This document shows positions 52,937 to 60,965 of a stretch of DNA of 64,000 nucleotides, piece after piece. The notes below the pieces were generated by a model. The model worked only from the letters and a program-made list of their open reading frames with translations. It was not told where the DNA came from and ran no database searches. Position numbers and translations under genes: made by a program. The DNA comes from Polynucleobacter kasalickyi (lineage in GTDB: Bacteria > Pseudomonadota > Gammaproteobacteria > Burkholderiales > Burkholderiaceae), in NCBI RefSeq assembly GCF_900176405.1, contig NZ_FWXJ01000009.1, positions 62,001-126,000 on the forward strand. The letters are read 5' to 3'. Every line of letters begins with the position of its first letter. The first letter of the stretch is position 1.

Positions 52937-53641
52937 ATGAATAAGATATTTGGTTCTGCCAAAGAAGCTTTGGCTGATGTTGTAAAAGACGGCGTAATGA
53001 TTGCTTCCGGTGGCTTTGGCGTGTGTGGTATTGCTGAAGCCTTGATTCAGGGTGTGAAAGATACTGGCGCTAAGAACTTGACAGTGATTTCGAATAACTG
53101 CGGGATCGACGGTTACGGCCTCGGTATCGTCTTAGAAAATGGACAAATTAAAAAGATGATTTGTTCGTTTGTTGGGGGTAATGCTGAATTTGAGCGTCAA
53201 TTTATTGCTGGTGAAGTGGAAGTAGAACTCACACCACAAGGCACACTCGCTGAGAAACTCCGCTCCGGTGGTTGTGGTATTCCAGCGTTTTATACGAAAA
53301 CGGGCGTTGGTACTTTAATCGCAGAAGGTAAAGAAACCAAAGTATTTGATGGCGAAACCTATTTGATGGAAAGAACGCTCACCCCTGACGTTTCAATCGT
53401 CAAAGCTTGGAAGGCAGATAAGTCTGGTAACTTGGTTTACCGTTTGACAGCCAGAAACTTTAATCCTGTGGTCGCAATGGCCGGCAAAATTACCATCGCT
53501 GAAGTGGAAGAGATTGTTGAAAATGGTGAATTAGATCCAGATGAAATTCATACTCCTGGTATTTATGTGCACCGCATCGTTTTAAATGCGACCCCTGAAA
53601 AGCGGATTGAACAACGTACGGTGCGTGAAGCATCCATCTAA
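52937..53641 (+). CDS. scoA: 3-oxoacid CoA-transferase, subunit A
   Basis: A 234-residue alpha subunit of family I succinyl-CoA:3-ketoacid CoA-transferase. Landmarks: GVMIASGGFGVCGIAEAL, SNNCGIDGYGLG, SFVGGNAEFERQ, and GCGIPAFYTKTGVGTLIAEGKE. With subunit B it moves CoA from succinyl-CoA to acetoacetate, allowing ketone-body or polyhydroxybutyrate use. AAAGGA lies before the ATG. Subunit B follows after 33 bases. Confidence 0.96.
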   Translation: MNKIFGSAKEALADVVKDGVMIASGGFGVCGIAEALIQGVKDTGAKNLTVISNNCGIDGYGLGIVLENGQIKKMICSFVGGNAEFERQFIAGEVEVELTPQGTLAEKLRSGGCGIPAFYTKTGVGTLIAEGKETKVFDGETYLMERTLTPDVSIVKAWKADKSGNLVYRLTARNFNPVVAMAGKITIAEVEEIVENGELDPDEIHTPGIYVHRIVLNATPEKRIEQRTVREASI

Positions 53642-53674
53642 CCAATATAGCGATATTCAAAAGGAATTGATAAC

Positions 53675-54322
53675 ATGGCTTGGACAAGAGACGAAATGGC
53701 AGCGCGTGCTGCAAAAGAATTACAAGACGGATATTACGTAAATTTAGGGATTGGTTTACCAACTTTAGTGGCCAATCACGTACCAGAGGGCATGGAAGTT
53801 TGGTTGCAATCTGAAAATGGTTTGATGGGGATTGGTCCTTTCCCAACGGAAGCAGAAATCGATCCTGATTTAATCAATGCGGGTAAGCAAACAGTTACCA
53901 CTTTACCTGGCTCCTCTATTTTCTCCTCAGCGGATTCTTTCGGTATGATCCGTGGTGGCAAAATTAACCTAGCAATTCTGGGTGCCATGCAGGTGAGTGA
54001 GAAGGGCGATTTAGCCAACTGGATGATTCCTGGCAAAATGGTCAAGGGCATGGGCGGGGCGATGGACCTCGTGGCAGGTGTGAAGCACGTTCTGGTGCTG
54101 ATGGATCACGTGGCCAAGAAAAAAGATGGCACAATCGATTTAAAGATTCTTTCTGAATGCAGTTTGCCACTGACTGGTGTGCGCGTGGTCGATCAAATCA
54201 TCACTGACTTATGTGTCATCAAAATTGATGATAATGGTTTACATCTCATCGAATTAGCTCCGGGTGTGACGCAAGAGGAAGTGATTGAGAAAACTGGTGC
54301 GAAGCTGCATATTGCACTTTAA
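53675..54322 (+). CDS. scoB: 3-oxoacid CoA-transferase, subunit B
   Basis: A 215-residue beta subunit; the catalytic Glu that forms the thioester is in [13 protein letters not shown] (about residue 50). [19 protein letters not shown] precedes it and [19 protein letters not shown] follows. Length is normal. AAAGGAA lies before the ATG. Forms the enzyme with ScoA. Confidence 0.96.
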   Translation: MAWTRDEMAARAAKELQDGYYVNLGIGLPTLVANHVPEGMEVWLQSENGLMGIGPFPTEAEIDPDLINAGKQTVTTLPGSSIFSSADSFGMIRGGKINLAILGAMQVSEKGDLANWMIPGKMVKGMGGAMDLVAGVKHVLVLMDHVAKKKDGTIDLKILSECSLPLTGVRVVDQIITDLCVIKIDDNGLHLIELAPGVTQEEVIEKTGAKLHIAL

Positions 54323-54349
54323 ATCGTTGTCTTATTGTTATAGGAAGTT

Positions 54350-55348
54350 ATGCTGAATCATAGTCATTCTCACGATCACAAGTCGCCTCATAGTGGGTCA
54401 AAGGCTGGTTCAGCAACCCGTTCAGCAAGTTTACATGCGCATAAAGCGGGGGATGCCAAGCATTCCCACGCCAAAGAAGTTTCTAGTCAAAAAGTGTTGA
54501 TGGTCGCTCTGATCATTACCTTGGGCTTTGCTGCCGTAGAAGTTTTTGCCGGCTTTTTTGCCAATTCACTCGCTTTAATCTCTGATGCGGGTCACATGGT
54601 CACTGATGCGGCCGGACTCTTTTTGGCCGTGATTGCGCAGGTTGTCTCCAAACGTCCACCAAGTGCTAAGAATTCTTTTGGTTTTGGCCGGGCCGAGGCA
54701 CTCGCTGCGTTTGTGAATGGCTTGGCGATGTTGTTGTTAGTGGTTTGGATTTCGGTTGAGGCGATTTCGCGTTTTATTACGCCGCATATTGTCGGTGGCC
54801 AAACCGTGACCTTGGTCGCTGTGCTGGGTTTACTGGTGAATGTTTTCGTCGCCTGGATGCTTTCTCGTAATAACCATAGTATGAATACCAGAGCGGCTCT
54901 CGTGCACGTGATGGGTGACTTGCTTGGCTCAGTGGCTGCTTTAATTGCCGGTATCGTCATTCAATATACCGGTTGGATGCAAATTGACCCCATCCTGTCT
55001 TTGGTGGTGTGTTTACTGCTGATTAAATCGACCGTATCTATTTTGGGTGAATCCTATCATTTCTTAATGAAGGGTGTACCAAAGCATATTGATTTTCTGA
55101 AAGTTGGGGATGATTTAGTCAACGTTGCCGGCGTGAATGCGATTCATGATTTACATATTTGGGAAATGACGCCAGGTTATCCGGCCTTGATTGGTCATGT
55201 CGAAATTGATCATATTGCCGATTGGCCAAAAATCATGGACGATATTCGCGCCATGTTACTTGAGGTGCATGGTCTTGATCATGTGACACTCCAACCGGAA
55301 GTCCATCCGGCGGATCAAACGCCTGAGCCTGCTCATTTAGCGCTGTAA
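54350..55348 (+). CDS. cation diffusion facilitator, zinc-type
   Basis: A 332-residue CDF exporter (ZitB/CzcD-like) that expels Zn2+ or similar ions using the proton gradient. A His-rich N-terminal tail (about residues 1-42, with HSHSHDH) is followed by six membrane segments. Metal-site motifs: SLALISDAGHMVTDAAG in segment 2 and the HVMGDLLGS of segment 5. The cytoplasmic C-terminal domain has HDLHIWEMTPG. It begins 27 bases after scoB but is functionally unrelated. Confidence 0.93.
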   Translation: MLNHSHSHDHKSPHSGSKAGSATRSASLHAHKAGDAKHSHAKEVSSQKVLMVALIITLGFAAVEVFAGFFANSLALISDAGHMVTDAAGLFLAVIAQVVSKRPPSAKNSFGFGRAEALAAFVNGLAMLLLVVWISVEAISRFITPHIVGGQTVTLVAVLGLLVNVFVAWMLSRNNHSMNTRAALVHVMGDLLGSVAALIAGIVIQYTGWMQIDPILSLVVCLLLIKSTVSILGESYHFLMKGVPKHIDFLKVGDDLVNVAGVNAIHDLHIWEMTPGYPALIGHVEIDHIADWPKIMDDIRAMLLEVHGLDHVTLQPEVHPADQTPEPAHLAL

Positions 55349-55617
55349 CTTGTAACTGCGCGCAGGACTATAAGGCCGCACTAGCACCAAGACAAAACTA
55401 TTTAGCGGTCTGTTGCCAGATGTTACTCCAAGGCGGCTAGAGCGCTTTGGCGGTGCATGAACTCCTCTCGAGGGTGCCTATTCTGGGTGATTTGTTGAAA
55501 GTGTCACAAAAATTAGGCGTTTAATCCAGCCATTTTTATCTTCAGAGAGTAAAGTATTTACTATTCAAGTAAATCTATTTTAAAAACGAATTTCAACTGA
55601 GTACTGAGCACGAGGAA
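55349..55617. other. intergenic region, 269 bases
   Basis: No reading frame with family resemblance is seen. One short imperfect stem (CCAAGGCG with CGCTTTGG, 7-base loop, near 55430-55455) could be part of a terminator for the CDF gene. The last 60 bases are AT-rich and probably hold the promoter of the next gene; GAGGAA precedes its ATG. Confidence 0.5.
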
Positions 55618-56622
55618 ATGATGGCTACATCACTTTGGAAAAAAATTGCTGCAATCTTTACTGACGCATCCTCAGCACAGGCGTCTGCCTCAAAGCCAGG
55701 TGCAGTGGATGGGGCTCCTCAGCAAAATCAGGCTGGAGTCGATGGAGTCGATCTAGGGGCGCAGCAGCCAGTTCCCCAGAAGGTGCAATGTATTAGCCCA
55801 GCAGGCCTACATCAAATGGCTTATCGAACTTGGGGTGATCCTCAAAACCCGAAGGTCCTGTTATGTGTGCATGGCTTGACCCGGCGTGGCACGGATTTTT
55901 ATGCACTTGCCCAGGCGATGTCGGATGAGTATTTCGTGGTTTGCCCAGACGTAGTGGGGCGAGGTGACTCAGATTATTTAAGCGATCCAATGTACTACGG
56001 GGTGCCGCAATATGTCAGCGATATGGTGACCTTGATTGCCCGCCTTGCACCGAAGCAGTTAGACTTTTTTGGAACCTCTATGGGTGGACTGATCGGGATG
56101 GTGCTCGCAGGACTAGAGCATCAACCAATTCGACGCTTACTTTTAAATGATGTCGGTCCTCGGATTGAGTTTGCCTTTTTATCCAGACTGATGACGTATT
56201 TGGGCAAGCCCGTCGTGTTTAGCAATCAAGAGGAAGCCTTGCAATATGCCAACACCCTGACACAAACTTTTGGGCGCCACACGCCTGAGCAATTACGCCT
56301 GTTAAATTTGCCACAATTAATGCAGCGCAATCAAGAGTGGGTGATGCATTATGACCCTAAAATTTCTGTGCCTTTAATGGCGCAAAATCCGATGACGGCA
56401 GCCGCGGGTGAGCTAGCTTTATGGAAGAGCTTTGACAATATAAAGATCAAAACATTGGTTGCAAGAGGGGTGGAATCTGACCTCCTATCCCCAGCTACAG
56501 TGGAGGAGATGTGTCGTCGCAATCCGTACGTTTCGGCGGTCGAGATCCCAGAAGCCGGTCATGCGCCTGCATTTATTCTGTCAGAACAAATTGCGGTGGC
56601 TAGAAAATTTTTTACGAGCTAA
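55618..56622 (+). CDS. alpha/beta hydrolase
   Basis: A 334-residue alpha/beta hydrolase with an extra N-terminal stretch (residues 1-60, rich in Ala and Gln) before the fold begins at VQCISPAGLHQMAYRTWGD. LCVHGLTRRGTDF is the oxyanion region, GTSMGGLIGM the nucleophile elbow (Ser about residue 156), and PEAGHAPAF holds the catalytic His. Similar proteins precede relA in related genomes; substrate unknown. Two consecutive ATGs follow GAGGAA; either may be the start. Confidence 0.88.
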   Translation: MMATSLWKKIAAIFTDASSAQASASKPGAVDGAPQQNQAGVDGVDLGAQQPVPQKVQCISPAGLHQMAYRTWGDPQNPKVLLCVHGLTRRGTDFYALAQAMSDEYFVVCPDVVGRGDSDYLSDPMYYGVPQYVSDMVTLIARLAPKQLDFFGTSMGGLIGMVLAGLEHQPIRRLLLNDVGPRIEFAFLSRLMTYLGKPVVFSNQEEALQYANTLTQTFGRHTPEQLRLLNLPQLMQRNQEWVMHYDPKISVPLMAQNPMTAAAGELALWKSFDNIKIKTLVARGVESDLLSPATVEEMCRRNPYVSAVEIPEAGHAPAFILSEQIAVARKFFTS

Positions 56623-56665
56623 TCTTTTTTTTGAGATTCTATGAGATTTGGTTTAAATTCAATCT

Positions 56666-58618
56666 ATGACTGATTTAAATTCTTCAGCAGTAAAAAAATT
56701 GTTACCCGTTCAAGTGAAAGAAGATGTAGCTTGGTTCGATGAACCGATTGCGGAGCATCTCTCCGGTATGCTGCTGATTGCCAAAATGTTAGAACTAGAT
56801 AGTTCTACACTGATTGCCATCGAGCATCTCACCAGTAAAGACACACTGGCTAAACTAACCGAGCGTTTAGGGGAAGAGCCAGCCCGTTTAATTAAAGGTT
56901 TTCAGGCGCTCGATTCGACCAGAACGAAGGCCGCGAGTGGTCAAGCTGAGAGTCTACGCAAAATGCTCTTGGCTTTCTCCCAAGATCTACGGGTGGTATT
57001 TATTTATCTTGTGGCTAGACTACAAACACTCAGGTGGGTAACGAAAGAGAAGTTGCCGGTGGAGGAAGCTTGGGCACAAGAGTTATTAGAGATTGATGCG
57101 ACACTCGCTAATCGTTTGGGGATTTGGCAAATCAAGTGGGAGATGGAAGATTTGGCGTTTCGGATGGTGAATCCCGTCGCCTATAAAGAAATCGCTACTC
57201 TGCTCGACAGTAAGCGGGTAGTACGGCAACGGTTTGTGGAAGATATCGTCGGTAAGATTCAGAATGAACTGTTCGTCAATAAAATCTCCGCCGAGGTTTA
57301 CGGCCGACCGAAACATATCTACAGTATTTTTCGGAAGATGCAAGGTAAGCACCTCGATTTTTCGCATTTGTATGATGTGAGTGCCGTGCGTGTGATTGTC
57401 GATGATGTCAAAGATTGCTATACGGCCCTGGGGATTTTTCATCACTTGTGGCAACCGCTAAACAAAGAGTTTGACGACTACATTGCTAGACCGAAACCGA
57501 ACGGTTATCAATCGCTTCATACGGTCGTTAAGGATGTGGACGGGATGCCATTTGAGATTCAGATTCGCACGCAGGCCATGCATCATCAAGCAGAATATGG
57601 TGTCGCAGCGCACTGGAAATATAAAGAAGGTGGTTCGGGACACAGTTCTAAAGGAACCATTAGTGCCGCCGAGGAATATGAGCGCAAAGTGGCTTGGGCC
57701 AGGCAATTAATCGCCTGGAAAGAAGATGCCTGGGATCAGTTAAAGGGACAGGCGATTGATGATCAAGTTTATGCCTTAACGCCTTTAGGACGGGTAATTG
57801 CGACCGATCCGAATGCTACACCACTCGACTTTGCTTATGCAGTGCATACCAATATCGGTCATCGTTGTCGTGGCGCCAAAGTAGACGGCGTGATGGTGCC
57901 ACTCGATACGGTGTTGGGCAGTGGGCAAACCGTAGAAATTATTACGGTGAAAGAGGGTGGCCCTTCCCGAGATTGGCTATCACCGGATAAAGGCTATTTA
58001 GCCTCGCACCGGGCTCGTTCGAAAGTGAAGGCGTGGTTTAATGCCATCGACGCACAAGCGGAGCGTGATCCGAAGCTCCTGGCGAAGGAAGCTAAAGAGG
58101 CAAATGAACCAGTCCTTGAGCCAACGCCCATTGTCGATTTAATGATTAAGCCGAGCCGTAAAAAAAAGGATGCTGGCGATATCTTAATCGTTGGGGTTGA
58201 TTCCTTACTGACGCAGCTCTCCAAGTGTTGCCGACCAGTGCCTCCTGATGAGATTAATGGTTTTATTACCAGAGGGCGGGGGATTTCGATTCATCGCAGT
58301 GACTGTCAAACGCTCAAGCAATTAATGCTGCGTGCACCGGAGCGGATTATTAAATCGGCATGGTCAGAAAATACTTCATCGAACTCGATTTTTTCAGCAG
58401 AAATCGCCTTGATGGCAGTGGATCGTCATGGCTTGCTACGGGATATTTCCGAGGTGTTTTCTAAGCTCAGAATCAATGTGGTAGGGGTGAATACACTCAG
58501 TGGCAAAGGGATGGCTAGTATGCAGTTTTCGATTGAAATTCATAGTCTAGATGAGATCACTCAGGCCATGAAACAACTCACAAATGTAAAAGGCGTGACA
58601 TCTGCTCATCGAAGGTGA
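56666..58618 (+). CDS. relA: (p)ppGpp synthetase RelA
   Basis: A 650-residue long RSH protein. The N-terminal hydrolase-like domain has lost the HD motif (the expected region reads IAIEHLTSKDTL), so it should not degrade ppGpp. The synthetase domain has YGRPKHIYSIFRKMQGK and the acidic EFDD motif (residues about 268-271) typical of RelA rather than SpoT, then PKPNGYQSLHTVV. TGS domain at about 365-430, the Cys pair of the zinc-finger-like domain in LSKCCRPVPPDEI (about 519), and an ACT domain at about 575-650. Shorter than E. coli RelA (744), mainly at the N-terminus. It senses uncharged tRNA on ribosomes. Confidence 0.94.
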   Translation: MTDLNSSAVKKLLPVQVKEDVAWFDEPIAEHLSGMLLIAKMLELDSSTLIAIEHLTSKDTLAKLTERLGEEPARLIKGFQALDSTRTKAASGQAESLRKMLLAFSQDLRVVFIYLVARLQTLRWVTKEKLPVEEAWAQELLEIDATLANRLGIWQIKWEMEDLAFRMVNPVAYKEIATLLDSKRVVRQRFVEDIVGKIQNELFVNKISAEVYGRPKHIYSIFRKMQGKHLDFSHLYDVSAVRVIVDDVKDCYTALGIFHHLWQPLNKEFDDYIARPKPNGYQSLHTVVKDVDGMPFEIQIRTQAMHHQAEYGVAAHWKYKEGGSGHSSKGTISAAEEYERKVAWARQLIAWKEDAWDQLKGQAIDDQVYALTPLGRVIATDPNATPLDFAYAVHTNIGHRCRGAKVDGVMVPLDTVLGSGQTVEIITVKEGGPSRDWLSPDKGYLASHRARSKVKAWFNAIDAQAERDPKLLAKEAKEANEPVLEPTPIVDLMIKPSRKKKDAGDILIVGVDSLLTQLSKCCRPVPPDEINGFITRGRGISIHRSDCQTLKQLMLRAPERIIKSAWSENTSSNSIFSAEIALMAVDRHGLLRDISEVFSKLRINVVGVNTLSGKGMASMQFSIEIHSLDEITQAMKQLTNVKGVTSAHRR

Positions 58619-58624
58619 TATAAT
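58595..58624 (+). promoter_or_regulatory. tRNA-Val promoter overlapping the relA stop codon
   Basis: GTGACA (58595-58600) and a perfect TATAAT (58619-58624) are 18 bases apart. The -10 box begins right after the relA TGA (58616-58618) and ends 9 bases before the mature tRNA, as expected for a short leader. Confidence 0.7.
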
Positions 58625-58633
58625 TTCGTCTTT

Positions 58634-58710
58634 AGGCTCGTAGCTCAGTTGGTTAGAGCACTACCTTGACATGGTAGGGGTCGCTGATTCGAATTCAGTC
58701 GAGCCTACCA
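58634..58710 (+). tRNA. tRNA-Val(GAC)
   Basis: A 77-base cloverleaf. Acceptor arms AGGCTCG (58634-58640) and CGAGCCT (58700-58706), encoded ACCA at the 3' end; D arm around TAGCTCAGTTGGTTAGAGCA; anticodon stem CTACC/GGTAG with loop TTGACAT, anticodon GAC at 58668-58670, reading GUC/GUU valine codons. T arm TGATTCGAATTCA with the GATTCGAAT core. Its 3' half is a common integration site, and the DNA downstream looks acquired. Confidence 0.97.
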
Positions 58711-58728
58711 ATTATTTAAGCAATATCT

Positions 58729-58765
58729 AAAAGCGAAAAGATGAACAGTCTTTTCGCTTTTTTAA
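58729..58765 (+). terminator. rho-independent terminator after tRNA-Val
   Basis: AAAAGCGAAAAGA (58729-58741) pairs with TCTTTTCGCTTTT (58749-58761) around a 7-base loop, followed by further Ts. A classic strong terminator 18 bases after the tRNA. Confidence 0.85.
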
Positions 58766-58957
58766 TTTTTGTTCTCAAGATTATTCCGAGATTCCGATTT
58801 AAGGTTTAGTCCATGTTCAGCTTTGTGCAGAAGCGAATTAAGTCCTCATGAAATATCAATGCAATCAAAACTCCCGAATTTCAAACAAAGTTATTAAAAC
58901 CCCTACTTGTAATGGGTAATGTTGCTATAGTTGTTTTTAGCCATTACATTTACAGAG

Positions 58958-59851
58958 ATGACTCTGAACTTTAAAGACCCTACTTCGATTTTTTCCAAGG
59001 AGCCAATTAACTCTCTAGATGAGATGGCTGGTTATGAGGCGTTGTGGACTGATTCCAAGACATCTTTTAAAAGTTTGGCGGAGAAATTTAGAAAAAATCC
59101 TCACTCAGTGCCCTCGGATTTTTATAGTAAGTCTGATTTGAAAAAAATTTCAGAAGAGGTTTTGGAGAAGTTTCAAAATGCCAATTTATTGGATTATAAA
59201 TTTTGTTTATTTCAAACAATTGATTACCCACAAAAGCTGAGAGATGCTGAAAATCCAATTGAATTTTTTTACTATCGTGGTAATTTGGATTTTGCTTTTT
59301 CCCCAAAATCAATTGCAGTAGTTGGTTCTAGGAATGTCTCTGACGACGGGATTAAAAGAACAAAAAAATTGGTCAAAAGTCTAGTAGAAAATGGTTTTAC
59401 TATTTATTCTGGTTTGGCTCGAGGTGTAGATACCACTGCACATAAGGTGGCAATTGAGTTCGGTGGTAAGACTGTTGCTGTGATTGGAACACCTATTACT
59501 GAAGTGTATCCAAAGGAAAATTCAAAATTACAACAGCAAATTGCGTGTGACCACCTTTTAATTAGTCAGGTTCCAATTCTGAGGTATTCGAGACAATCTA
59601 TACAAGGAAATCGATTGTTTTTTCCTGAGAGAAACATAACCATGTCCGCATTGACGGATGCAACTGTCATTGTTGAGGCTAGCGAAACTTCTGGCACTTT
59701 GATTCAGGCTAGAGCAGCCCTAAAGCAAAATAGGAAGTTATTTATTCTAGACAATTGTTTTAAAAATCCAAATTTAACATGGCCAGCTAAATTTGCTGAA
59801 CGTGGTGCTATACGAGTTAGAAACTTCGACGATATTATTACGAACCTATAA
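58958..59851 (+). CDS. DprA/Smf-like DNA-processing protein
   Basis: About 297 residues from the ATG at 58958. The C-terminal two thirds (about 95-290) form the DprA Rossmann-like fold: YPQKLRDAENPIEFFYYRGN, AVVGSRNVSDDG, YSGLARGVDTTAHKVAIEFGG, FPERNITMSALTDATVIVEA and SGTLIQARAAL. In true DprA this binds single-stranded DNA and loads RecA during transformation. The first 90 residues are not the usual SAM domain and the C-terminal winged helix is missing. Codon use is AT-rich. It is probably an accessory paralogue, as found near defence genes, not the core dprA. No partner gene is adjacent. Confidence 0.82.
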   Translation: MTLNFKDPTSIFSKEPINSLDEMAGYEALWTDSKTSFKSLAEKFRKNPHSVPSDFYSKSDLKKISEEVLEKFQNANLLDYKFCLFQTIDYPQKLRDAENPIEFFYYRGNLDFAFSPKSIAVVGSRNVSDDGIKRTKKLVKSLVENGFTIYSGLARGVDTTAHKVAIEFGGKTVAVIGTPITEVYPKENSKLQQQIACDHLLISQVPILRYSRQSIQGNRLFFPERNITMSALTDATVIVEASETSGTLIQARAALKQNRKLFILDNCFKNPNLTWPAKFAERGAIRVRNFDDIITNL

Positions 59852-60180
59852 TTTGCGTTTACAGGTAATTAACGAAACTCATCTTTCTCAACATCATTAT
59901 TTAACAAATGATGATTAATGTTATTTTCTAGGAGAATTTTCACCTGGGTTAGATAATTGGACGAATATTAAACGTTTAATTCATAACCTTAAAAAAAATC
60001 CGACTGATATTGGTTTCTACCCATATAAAGAACAAAGCATTTTACAAACCATCTCTTTGTTTGAAAATTTAATTTTTTTATTTTTAAATAGAAAAAATTA
60101 AATTTTCACGAAAAGTAAAACTTAATTCATTATTTTGTCTTAAAAATGCCAAATTCACATAAAGTATGCTCAATTACCTC
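59852..60180 (+). other. AT-rich gap with a possible gene fragment
   Basis: This 329-base stretch separates the DprA-like gene from HigA. From 59916 to the TAA at 60099-60101 one plus-strand frame reads LGEFSPGLDNWTNIKRL, then LKKNPTDIGFYPYKEQ and a hydrophobic end, with no start codon after the preceding stop. The composition looks like real protein rather than random AT-rich DNA, so it may be the tail of a broken gene. I do not recognise the family. Confidence 0.3.
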
Positions 60181-60465
60181 CTAGGCGAAAACCTCTAAAG
60201 CCACTTTATTGCCTGCTCGTGTCGCTAGCATTACGAGCATATCTAAGCTGAATTTGTCTCTCTTTCCGCGGATTAGGTCTGATACTCGGGATTGACTGAT
60301 TTGTAACCTCATAGCAGCTTCAGATTGGGTCCAACCATACTTTGTGATCGAGTCTCTAACTTTTGACATCAAATCAGCGCGCATCTTTAATACAGCAGCC
60401 TCTTCTTTTGAGAAGCCAAGATCATCAAAAACATTACCACTTGATTTAATTATTTTGTCTTTCAT
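60181..60465 (-). CDS. HigA-like Xre antitoxin
   Basis: A 94-residue helix-turn-helix antitoxin of the Xre/HigA (COG5606-like) group. The HTH is WTQSEAAMRLQISQSRVSDLIRGKRDKFS (shown by TQSEAAMRLQISQSRVSDLI) at about residues 45-73, followed by LDMLVMLATRAGNKVALEV typical of this family. Its ATG overlaps the toxin stop by 4 bases (ATGA), so it is translated after the toxin. It should neutralise the Gp49/HigB-like toxin and repress the operon. Confidence 0.88.
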   Translation of the reverse strand: MKDKIIKSSGNVFDDLGFSKEEAAVLKMRADLMSKVRDSITKYGWTQSEAAMRLQISQSRVSDLIRGKRDKFSLDMLVMLATRAGNKVALEVFA

Positions 60466-60785
60466 TTTTTCTCCTTTATCTGTTTGTATCGGCTTTTTGC
60501 TTTTTCAATATCAGCTAAGGCTGTTCTTGCCGTTTTCTTTTGAAAGACGTGCAAAACATACACCCCACTAGAAAACTTGGCTACATAAATTACACGCCAC
60601 TCTCCAAGTATATGAATCCGGATTTCATAAGCACCGGCGCCAATATTAAGCATTGGTTTAAAGTCTGTCGGCATATAACCACATTGAACTAAGTCCAACT
60701 CAAAACCAGCTTCACGTCTTGCTTCAATGGGTAAATCCCTCAAATCATCTAAAGCGGTACCAATAAAATACAGATCTTTCCTCAT
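60462..60785 (-). CDS. HigB/phage Gp49-like toxin (RelE superfamily)
   Basis: A 107-residue protein of the Gp49-like/HigB group, RelE-type ribonucleases. Landmarks: DDLRDLPIEARREAGFELDLVQCG, KPMLNIGAGAYEIRI, EWRVIYVAKFSSGVYVLHVFQKKTA, then a lysine-rich tail. It seems full length. TATAAT on the minus strand ends 6 bases before the ATG, with no Shine-Dalgarno sequence between, so the message is probably leaderless or nearly so. Confidence 0.87.
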   Translation of the reverse strand: MRKDLYFIGTALDDLRDLPIEARREAGFELDLVQCGYMPTDFKPMLNIGAGAYEIRIHILGEWRVIYVAKFSSGVYVLHVFQKKTARTALADIEKAKSRYKQIKEKK

Positions 60786-60812
60786 TGGTTAATTATATAA
60801 GTATTTATATAA
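60786..60812 (-). promoter_or_regulatory. higB promoter with paired TTATATAA sites
   Basis: TTATATAA occurs at 60793-60800 and 60805-60812, 4 bases apart; each is itself a palindrome. A perfect minus-strand -10 box TATAAT is at 60797-60792, then TAACCA and the ATG at 60785. The repeats could be the antitoxin operator. No good -35 box is seen. Confidence 0.5.
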
Positions 60813-60965
60813 ATTGCTAGAGTTTCCAAAAATAGACTTAGAAAATTTGGGTAATTAACCTTTATAAATTTATTATGCTGAGTTTATGTATTCAAATTAG
60901 AGTGACTCCCCATCTAACATTCTGTAAATGTTTAATCCGTTATCGTTTTTGTGCAAAATGGATGA

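Noticed and set aside
56666-58618. Bifunctional SpoT
   Set aside because: The HD hydrolase motif is lost and the synthetase carries the EFDD motif of RelA.
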